5,162 nucleotides of DNA from Candidatus Saccharimonadota bacterium (GTDB lineage Bacteria > Patescibacteriota > Saccharimonadia > Saccharimonadales > Saccharimonadaceae): positions 1-5,162 of the forward strand of contig JAGCAL010000097.1 in the NCBI GenBank assembly GCA_017652715.1. The letters run 5' to 3'. The notes beneath the pieces are model-generated. The model ran no database searches. It saw nothing but the letters and a program-made list of their open reading frames with translations, and was not told where the DNA came from. The translations under genes were made by a program, and so were the position numbers. Positions 1 to 5,162 of the stretch are shown here, piece after piece (the first letter of the stretch is position 1; every line of letters starts with the position of its first letter).

Positions 1-527
1 ACCGGTTTCTCTTTCTCTAAATCCCTCAAATATTTCAAAAACTCCGGATCCCATTCTGTTTCGCGTAGTTTTAATCTCGACAAATCTGGTTTCGAATTCG
101 GCGTATAAACATTTACAAGGTGAAAACCTCCACAATCTAGCGTCAGAATGCGTCCTTCGGGAACAGCAACGCTAGTTTCTGAAGCATAAAAATAATCCAG
201 ATTTGACCGTTCAGGATGTATATTCCTGACGTCGCCGAGAAAGTTGCCCGAAGGGCAATCTTTCCCGGACGACCAGTGTATGACATTCTGAACGGTCAAG
301 TCTAACGCTGAAGAAACTAGCGTTGCTGTTCCACTATATCCAGCCCTCTGCGCTGGATTCCAAAAGATTTTATATCCAGGAAAGCTATAGTCTATCTGTT
401 CTGGCTTGGCCTTTATCTCTTGTAAACAAAGAATATCCGGATTTTCCTTATCAATGAAATCTTGCAATGCACCTTTCTTAATTACAGCACGTAGTCCATT
501 TACGTTCCAAGAATAGATTTTAAGCAT
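1..527 (-). CDS. xth: Exodeoxyribonuclease III / AP endonuclease, N-terminal part (runs off left edge)
   Basis: ExoIII-family enzymes cut DNA 5' of abasic sites and remove 3' blocking groups in base excision repair. The first 175 codons are visible; the C-terminal part, with the remaining catalytic Asp/Asn/His residues, lies outside the window. Seen: WNVNGLRA (7-14, Asn8), LCLQEIK (33-39, metal-binding Glu37), the family block GYSGTATL (63-70), EGRILTLD (124-131), VNVYTPNSK (138-146, Tyr141 matching the active-site Tyr) and LKLRETEWDPEF (152-163). The ATG at 527 overlaps the smpB stop by 8 nt and follows a purine-rich AAAGGGGG at 539-532, which supports the start and suggests co-translation with smpB. 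Odd: the stretch between GTATL and EGR is about 34 residues longer than in usual family members. That stretch is encoded by a long DNA palindrome described separately. The reading frame stays open through it. Family assignment is firm; whether this copy is active is unknown. Confidence 0.93.
   Translation of the reverse strand, partial: MLKIYSWNVNGLRAVIKKGALQDFIDKENPDILCLQEIKAKPEQIDYSFPGYKIFWNPAQRAGYSGTATLVSSALDLTVQNVIHWSSGKDCPSGNFLGDVRNIHPERSNLDYFYASETSVAVPEGRILTLDCGGFHLVNVYTPNSKPDLSRLKLRETEWDPEFLKYLRDLEKEKP
160..332. repeat. 173-nt near-perfect foldback (inverted repeat) inside the exonuclease gene
   Basis: Read directly from the sequence. The outer arms 160-180 and 312-332 are perfect 21-nt reverse complements. 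The next arms are 203-214 and 288-299, a perfect 12-nt pair (TTGACCGTTCAG / CTGAACGGTCAA). Inside these, shorter paired blocks (216-219/283-286, 220-222/279-281, 226-228/274-276, 231-234/270-273, 235-237/266-268) lead to an apical hairpin: GAAAG 239-243 with CTTTC 260-264, and TTGCCC 244-249 with GGGCAA 253-258 around a GAA loop. I count about 67 Watson-Crick pairs. The main asymmetry is about 10 extra bases on the left side, within 186-198. The whole structure is translated in frame as residues 66-123 of the exonuclease. No target-site duplication is visible at its ends, and no second copy is in the window. It could be a palindromic coding-sequence element or a local inverted duplication. Confidence 0.9.
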
Positions 528-936
528 ATCGCCCCCTTTCTATATCGCGCTTCTTGATAGTCTCGCGCTTGTCGTATTTTTTCTTACCTTTTCCTACGGC
601 AATTACTAATTTAATATGACGTGAGCCGCCCAAAAGTTTCACCGGCACAATCGTGGATCCGGCTACCCTCTCCCGCGCTAATGCCTGAATTTGTCTCCTT
701 GTAGCTAGTAACTTTATATTTCGCGCCGTATCGGCTCCGAGTGTTAAATTATTTAGCCAAAGTTCATCATCTTTGATTGTTACAAAAGAACCTTTCAACT
801 GGACATGGTGATCACGAATTTGTCTGACCTCTGGTCCCGAAAGCACCATCCCGACAGAAAGCTCATCGCCGAGAGTATAATCGTAATGCGCTCTGCGATT
901 TACTGTCACCATATCTGGAACTTTTGCCTTTTTCAT
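520..936 (-). CDS. smpB: SsrA-binding protein SmpB
   Basis: SmpB binds tmRNA and delivers it to stalled ribosomes for trans-translation in the cytoplasm. The 138-residue product shows the family signatures: NRRAHYDY near the N-terminus (13-20), SGPEVRQIRDHHVQLKGSF (33-51, matching the usual GTEVKSLR...L..S block), IVPVKL (96-101) and the basic GKGKKKYDKRETIKKRD end (115-131). It is shorter than usual SmpB (about 144-160 residues). The loop after the LWLNN strand lacks most of the common PYE.G..N.DP.R segment, and the C-terminal tail ends early in IERGRYA. The start at 936 is preferred because a strong -10 element sits just upstream and would place the transcript start on this ATG. No Shine-Dalgarno sequence precedes it. 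A later ATG at codon 9 also lacks one. Its stop overlaps the start of the exonuclease gene by 8 nt. No tmRNA gene is visible in the window. Confidence 0.95.
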   Translation of the reverse strand: MKKAKVPDMVTVNRRAHYDYTLGDELSVGMVLSGPEVRQIRDHHVQLKGSFVTIKDDELWLNNLTLGADTARNIKLLATRRQIQALARERVAGSTIVPVKLLGGSRHIKLVIAVGKGKKKYDKRETIKKRDIERGRYA

Positions 937-942
937 AGCTTC

Positions 943-951
943 ATTATACCA
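943..951 (-). promoter_or_regulatory. Extended -10 promoter of smpB, probably giving a leaderless mRNA
   Basis: On the minus strand the sequence reads TGGTATAAT, a consensus extended -10 (TGnTATAAT). Its last T is 7 nt before the A of the smpB ATG, so the expected transcription start coincides with the start codon. No good -35 hexamer lies 16-18 nt upstream; a TTGACT is present but 26 nt away, too far for normal spacing. This is typical of extended -10 promoters that do not depend on a -35. The rest of the 55-nt dnaE-smpB gap (937-991) holds a short GACTAG direct repeat and no recognisable terminator hairpin. Confidence 0.7.
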
Positions 952-991
952 CGAGAAAACAGCTAGTCCTATCTAGTCAAAAGATGGAATG

Positions 992-3900
992 CTAATTTAC
1001 TTTAACATTAGCTTCGCCGACCAAATCCTTCAGCTTAGCAAGAAGTTCGTCCGAAACTTCCACCCTAAACGGCATCTTAAGCGGGCGTTTTTCCTCTCCG
1101 TCTTTTATGACTAGTACAACTTCTTGCATACCGAGGTAAATATCGGCTAAACGACGAATCGCGGTAAGAGTCTCGGTATCATCAGAATTTTCTATTAGAA
1201 TATACAGTCGTTCTTTTCGCCTATCTTTTGGCGGCTCGGTTATTACAATGCGAGGTTCCTCAACTTTTGGCGCTCCATTGGCTGATCCGACTCGCTCCGC
1301 AAAACTACGCGACCCGCGTCGTCTGCCGTTGTCTGGAGCGGACACTGGCGCCGCTAATTTTGTTCCGGTCGGTTTATAGGAGTCCAATATTTCATCTGAA
1401 ATTAGCTCTACGGATTCCGCTAGAATCTTAATGTCTGAAGTTACATTGCCGCTTTTGTCGCGCGCATTAACTTTTCCGCGCACCTTCACGACGTTATCGA
1501 CTATTATCTTCCCGCCAAATTCCGCAAACACTCCCGGAAATACAATAAACTCAGTCTCGCTAGACTTGTTCTCTAGTTTCACAAAGACCATTTTCTCGCC
1601 TTTTTTAGTTAGAATCGTACGTACCGCCGTAATAATCCCGCCGATTGTGACCATCTTGTTGTCGTTTTCTGCCGTAATTAATGACATTGGATGAGTTTGC
1701 TCTTCGAAATAAATATCATACTTGTCTAGCGGATGAGCGGAAAGGTAAAGCCCCATCAAATCACGTTCCCAGAGTAACTGTTCTTTTTCCGGATGTTGTA
1801 CTGGCGCTGGTTTTATCTCAATTTCCGGTATTACGCCGGCCTCGCCCATCATGCCGAATAAATCGGTTTGGCCCGAGCCAACATCTTTTTGAATTTTAGC
1901 GCCATAAGCTTGAACCGCTTCTAGATTAAACAATAAATCTGAACGTGAAGCCCCGAAGCGGTCGAAAGCTCCAGTTTTTATCGCGGCCTCCCATGATTTT
2001 TTATTGAATTTAGTTGAATCAACTCGCTTAGCAAAATCGCAGACTGATTTAAAAGGACCATTTTTGTCGCGTTCGGGAATTACGATGTCTTCAACTAAAG
2101 CCTTACCCATATTTTTAATTCCGGAAAGTCCAAACCGAATCGTCTTCTCGCCTCCGACAATACCAAAATCGCCATAACTCTGGTTAATATCAGGTCCAAG
2201 CACTTTTAGCCCCATTTTTTTACATTCAGCAATCTCAATCGCTAACCTATCAGTCCAGCGCATATCTGCGGTCATCAAAGCCGCCATGAATGCATCAGGA
2301 TAATGTGCTTTTAGATAGGCAGTCCAATAAGCAATTAATGCATAACACGCCGCGTGAGACTTGTTGAAGCAGTAATTCGCAAATTCTAGAAGCTGGGACC
2401 AGAAAGTCTCCGCAATTTCTTCAGTCGCGCCGCCAATCTCCACGGCACCCTTAATAAATTCCGGTTTCACTTTCTTCATCAAATCAATCTTTTTCTTTCC
2501 TACGGCTTTTCTTAAAGTATCAGCCTGACCGCCAGTAAACCCACACCAGCTTCTCGAAATCTGCATAAACTGCTCCTGGTAAATCAAAATACCATAGGTA
2601 TTTTTTAGAGCCGGCTCTAGGCCTGGATGAAGGTAGGTAATTTTTTCTTCCCCGTGTTTTCGTTTAATGAACGAGTCAATAAACTGCATCGGGCCCGGGC
2701 GATATAAAGCTACCATAGCGATAATATCCTCAAACGATGAGGCTTTGAGGTCTTTAAGGTAACGTTTCATGCCGGCAGACTCTAGCTGGAATACCCCAGT
2801 CGTTTCGGCGCGCTGTAATAATTTATAAGTTTCTTCGTCATCAAGCGGCAGAGCAGTTAAATCAATATCGTTATGATAGACTTTGCGAATCATACGGAGC
2901 GCGTTGTTAATTACCGACAAGTTCGAAAGACCGAGAAAGTCCATCTTAAGTAACCCGAGTTCCTCGACTTGACCCATTGGGAACTGCGCCGCAATTGGAC
3001 CCTTCGCCGAAACTTCAAGCGGTAAGAATTTTACTAAATCGTCGGGCGCAATAATTACACCACAAGCATGTACGCCGTGATTACGAATTGTCCCCTCGAG
3101 TCGCGAAGCGAAATCAATCACCTCCTTAGAAGTCGGATTCGTCTCATACTCCTGTTTTAAATCCGGCACTTCCTTTATTGCATCGGCTAGATGGACATGA
3201 TGTCCTTGTACTGGGTCTGGCACCATCTTAGCTAATCGATCTGCCTCGGCGTATGGTACCTGTAGAACGCGCGCTACATCGCGCACGGCGTTTTTCGCCA
3301 TCATTTTACCGAAGGTGGCAATGTTCGACACTCTTTCCTCGCCGTATTTCCTAGTACAATATTCGATTACTTCGTCGCGCCTAGTATCCTGAATATCGGT
3401 ATCGATATCTGGCATTGAGATACGATCCGGGTTTAAAAATCTTTCAAATAGTAAATCATACTTCAAAGGATCTAACTCGGTAATTCTTAATGCGTAAGCT
3501 AAAATCGAACCCGCCGCCGAACCACGCCCCGGACCATAAACAATACGCTGCGACTTGCCCCAGTTAATAAAATCCTGCACAATTAAGAAATAACCATTAT
3601 ATCCCATATGATCTACTACGGACATCTCGTATTCGATGCGCGGTAAAACCTTATGCTCCTCGTCGCGCTCTTCGTCGACGCGGGCGAGCATTTTCTTACA
3701 TTCCTCAACGCTAATCTCCTCAGTCTCGCTCAGGCTCTTACCGGCATAGCGATATACTAAACCTCGGTAAACCAGTTTCTCAAGAAAACTTTTCTCCGTC
3801 TCGCCTTCCGGTACCGGAAATTTCGGAATCAAAATTCGCCCAAGTTGCAAATCTACGTCACACCTATCGGCGATTTTCTTAGTATTTAAAACTGCCTCCG

Positions 3901-4708
3901 GGCAGGTATCTTTCCAGTGGCTTATAATATCTTCGGCCGAAATAACATGTAAATCGTAATCTTTTAAAGACATGCGATTTGTATCAGATAGATATGCCGC
4001 CGTACCGATACATAGTAAAACTTCATGCGCATCTTGGTCTTCGTGACGAAGATAATGCGCGTCGCAAGTCACGACTAGCGGCAACCCGAGCTCTTTCGCG
4101 TGCTTCATGTGCCACAAATTCACCTTTTCCTGCTCTTTCGAATAAGTCGTAGATTTAGGATGACCGTGGTCCTGCATTTCTAGATAAAAACGGTCCTTAA
4201 AGACATTTCTATACCAATCTATTAGCTCAATCGCGCGTTTATCGTCGCCAGCCCGAATCGCCTCGGAAATCTCCGAACCCATACACCCAGACAGACAAAT
4301 AATCCCATCATTATACTTCTCTAAATCTTCATGGTCGGTACGAGGTTTGTAATACTTTCCCAGCTCCTCAGCTCTACTCATGATTCGACAGAGGTTTTCA
4401 AACCCCTTATTATTCATGGCAAGAAGCGTAATATGGAACCTTTGTTTGTCGTGCGCCGGGTCTTTGTCGGTCTTTTTTCGCGCCGCAACATAAGCCTCAA
4501 GCCCTAGAATTGGCTTTATACCAGCCCCCTGACACTCTTTATAGAGCTCAACTAGCCCCGACATCGTGCCGTGGTCAGTTACTGCCACGGCTTCCATGCC
4601 GTCATTTTTCACAAACTCAACTAATTCTGGAACCTTAGTCAAACCGTCCAGAAGCGAATAATGCGTATGATTATGTAGGTGTACATAATCACTTGGTTTC
4701 AATTCCAT
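992..4708 (-). CDS. dnaE: DNA polymerase III subunit alpha (replicative polymerase)
   Basis: This is the catalytic subunit of the replicative DNA polymerase, 1238 residues, somewhat longer than E. coli DnaE (1160). Domain order fits the DnaE class, not PolC. PHP domain, about 8-290: HLHNH (10-14), LLDG (Asp21), DHG (His46), Glu71, His92, Cys142, Asp216 and His218. Polymerase core: GPGRGSAAGS (393-402), PDIDTD (433-438, catalytic Asp434 and Asp436) and KMDFLGL (third Asp, 590). Then come ALYRPGP (667-673), a helix-hairpin-helix region at about 830-920, and QTDLF (947-951), matching the internal beta-clamp binding motif. An OB fold follows at about 1019-1065, then a disordered Pro/Arg/Gly linker at about 1110-1165 and a compact C-terminal domain to 1238. 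The gene begins 10 nt after the ytxH-like gene and ends in TAG. No Shine-Dalgarno is visible before the ATG, but the next N-terminal residues already belong to the PHP domain, so the start is sound. No gene for a separate proofreading exonuclease is in the window. Confidence 0.98.
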   Translation of the reverse strand: MELKPSDYVHLHNHTHYSLLDGLTKVPELVEFVKNDGMEAVAVTDHGTMSGLVELYKECQGAGIKPILGLEAYVAARKKTDKDPAHDKQRFHITLLAMNNKGFENLCRIMSRAEELGKYYKPRTDHEDLEKYNDGIICLSGCMGSEISEAIRAGDDKRAIELIDWYRNVFKDRFYLEMQDHGHPKSTTYSKEQEKVNLWHMKHAKELGLPLVVTCDAHYLRHEDQDAHEVLLCIGTAAYLSDTNRMSLKDYDLHVISAEDIISHWKDTCPEAVLNTKKIADRCDVDLQLGRILIPKFPVPEGETEKSFLEKLVYRGLVYRYAGKSLSETEEISVEECKKMLARVDEERDEEHKVLPRIEYEMSVVDHMGYNGYFLIVQDFINWGKSQRIVYGPGRGSAAGSILAYALRITELDPLKYDLLFERFLNPDRISMPDIDTDIQDTRRDEVIEYCTRKYGEERVSNIATFGKMMAKNAVRDVARVLQVPYAEADRLAKMVPDPVQGHHVHLADAIKEVPDLKQEYETNPTSKEVIDFASRLEGTIRNHGVHACGVIIAPDDLVKFLPLEVSAKGPIAAQFPMGQVEELGLLKMDFLGLSNLSVINNALRMIRKVYHNDIDLTALPLDDEETYKLLQRAETTGVFQLESAGMKRYLKDLKASSFEDIIAMVALYRPGPMQFIDSFIKRKHGEEKITYLHPGLEPALKNTYGILIYQEQFMQISRSWCGFTGGQADTLRKAVGKKKIDLMKKVKPEFIKGAVEIGGATEEIAETFWSQLLEFANYCFNKSHAACYALIAYWTAYLKAHYPDAFMAALMTADMRWTDRLAIEIAECKKMGLKVLGPDINQSYGDFGIVGGEKTIRFGLSGIKNMGKALVEDIVIPERDKNGPFKSVCDFAKRVDSTKFNKKSWEAAIKTGAFDRFGASRSDLLFNLEAVQAYGAKIQKDVGSGQTDLFGMMGEAGVIPEIEIKPAPVQHPEKEQLLWERDLMGLYLSAHPLDKYDIYFEEQTHPMSLITAENDNKMVTIGGIITAVRTILTKKGEKMVFVKLENKSSETEFIVFPGVFAEFGGKIIVDNVVKVRGKVNARDKSGNVTSDIKILAESVELISDEILDSYKPTGTKLAAPVSAPDNGRRRGSRSFAERVGSANGAPKVEEPRIVITEPPKDRRKERLYILIENSDDTETLTAIRRLADIYLGMQEVVLVIKDGEEKRPLKMPFRVEVSDELLAKLKDLVGEANVKVN

Positions 4709-4718
4709 AAAACGAGAA

Positions 4719-5003
4719 TTATTTCTTAGTTACCTTGCTAGCTTTTTCTTTTGCCTCTTCGGCAGCGTCTTCTGCTTCATCTTCCGCGTCTTCTTCCGCA
4801 TCGTCTATCGCATTTTCTAAGTTATCCTTCAAATCATCTTTAACTGAATTGAATTTATTTTTCAATTCGCCGATTTTTTTATCTACGCCTTCCTTTATCT
4901 CTTTTTCATTAGTCTTAAAAAATTTACCAGCAACAACGCCAACTAGTCCGCCGAGTACGGCCCCTAGCATAAACTTGTTTCCACTCTTACTTTTTTTCGC
5001 CAT
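4719..5003 (-). CDS. YtxH-like small membrane protein with acidic helical tail
   Basis: The 94-residue product starts with a basic, lysine-rich segment. A glycine-rich hydrophobic stretch follows (FMLGAVLGGLVGVVAGKFF, 11-29), a plausible single membrane anchor. The rest is a long charged helix. The pattern hydrophobic Gly-rich N-terminus plus charged coiled region is that of the YtxH family (Gram-positive general-stress/envelope proteins of unknown biochemical role). Residues about 66-86 are almost only Ala, Glu and Asp, and the protein ends in Lys-rich VTKK. The start at 5003 is chosen because a strong AAGGAG lies 7 nt upstream. The frame stays open further up to an ATG at 5111, but that extension only mirrors the overlapping upstream gene and has no family character. 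The gene overlaps the upstream gene by 17 nt, and dnaE begins 10 nt after its stop, so all three are probably cotranscribed. Function is unknown; membership in YtxH is by pattern only. Confidence 0.75.
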   Translation of the reverse strand: MAKKSKSGNKFMLGAVLGGLVGVVAGKFFKTNEKEIKEGVDKKIGELKNKFNSVKDDLKDNLENAIDDAEEDAEDEAEDAAEEAKEKASKVTKK

Positions 5004-5162
5004 TTTTCTGCTCCTTTTTGCTACTTTCTTCTTTTTCTTTTCTTTCCTTAATCTTTTCCTTAAGTTTTGGCGTAACGTATTTATCAACGAACATCTCGAC
5101 GGTTCCACCAATCGAAGTCATTCCCTTTACATTGCTTACGATACCGTTAGCGTTCTCGGCGA
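4987..5162 (-). CDS. C-terminal end of an unidentified protein (possibly DUF948/YtxG-like), cut by right edge
   Basis: An open frame enters from the right edge (first full codon at 5160) and ends at TAA 4989-4987, giving 57 visible residues beginning AENANGIVSNVKGM. The middle reads GGTVEMFVDKYVTPKLKEK, followed by a tail made almost only of Lys, Glu, Ser and Gln. It is judged real for three reasons: it is open to the edge, it ends just past a good ribosome binding site for the next gene, and its 17-nt overlap with that gene is typical of a translationally coupled pair. In Bacillus a DUF948 protein (YtxG) precedes YtxH, so this could be a related envelope protein. The visible part contains no diagnostic motif, so this identity is only a guess from position. 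Confidence 0.6.
   Translation of the reverse strand, partial: AENANGIVSNVKGMTSIGGTVEMFVDKYVTPKLKEKIKERKEKEESSKKEQKNGEKK
5011..5016 (-). promoter_or_regulatory. Shine-Dalgarno that fixes the YtxH-like start
   Basis: AAGGAG on the minus strand, 7 nt before the ATG at 5003. It lies inside the last codons of the upstream gene, so ribosomes finishing that gene could reinitiate here. It is the strongest ribosome binding site in the window and argues against the longer start at 5111. Confidence 0.8.

Noticed and set aside
160..332. Foldback as an intrinsic terminator, CRISPR repeat or standard insertion sequence end
   Set aside because: It lies inside an open coding frame, has no adjoining T-run, occurs once in the window, and no transposase or target duplication is seen.
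937..991. Possible terminator between dnaE and smpB
   Set aside because: Only a short CTAG repeat is present, with no stable GC stem followed by a T-run on the minus strand.
1228..1899. Three plus-strand open frames of 67-87 codons opposite the 3' part of dnaE
   Set aside because: They lie wholly antisense to a strongly conserved gene, resemble no family, and I saw no convincing ribosome binding site for them; they are shadows of dnaE.
3397..3420. Palindrome-like ATATCGGTATCGATAT stretch
   Set aside because: It arises from the repetitive codons of the catalytic PDIDTDI motif.
4568..4591. Hairpin GCCGTGG...CCACGGC in the 5' part of dnaE
   Set aside because: The stem is encoded by the conserved AVTDHG codons of the PHP domain and there is no T-run or regulatory context; probably a by-product of coding.
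5004..5111. N-terminal extension of the YtxH-like protein to an ATG at 5111
   Set aside because: The added 36 residues overlap the real upstream reading frame almost completely, and the AAGGAG at 5016-5011 points to the ATG at 5003.

Overview
The window is a compact bacterial chromosomal segment with every recognisable gene on the minus strand. In transcription order (right to left) it holds the 3' end of an unidentified charged-tail protein, a small YtxH-like membrane protein, DNA polymerase III alpha (dnaE), the trans-translation factor SmpB, and the 5' part of an exodeoxyribonuclease III (AP endonuclease) gene that runs off the left edge. Three of the four junctions are tight: a 17-nt overlap, a 10-nt gap, and an 8-nt overlap. 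The only real intergenic space is 55 nt between dnaE and smpB, and it carries a clear extended -10 promoter for smpB. The standard genetic code fits (TAA and TAG stops, no in-frame TGA).

The organism is a bacterium with densely packed genes. The shortened SmpB and general sequence character would suit a reduced-genome lineage such as Patescibacteria/CPR (for example Saccharibacteria). That placement is an impression, not something the window proves.

Right part (4719-5162): a membrane/envelope-type pair. The upstream gene ends in a lysine/glutamate tail and overlaps the start of a YtxH-like protein, which has one membrane segment and a highly acidic helix. Centre (992-4708): a full-length DnaE with PHP, polymerase, clamp-binding, OB-fold and C-terminal domains. 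All expected PHP metal ligands are present, so it may proofread by itself. Left part (1-936): smpB and xth form a small overlapping pair, driven by a promoter whose predicted start point falls on the smpB ATG, implying a leaderless mRNA.

The most striking object lies inside the exonuclease gene. A 173-nt, almost completely self-complementary foldback (160-332) is read through in frame and adds about 34 residues at a place where ordinary ExoIII proteins have none. It resembles in concept the palindromic elements found inside coding genes in Rickettsia, or an inverted duplication made by template switching.
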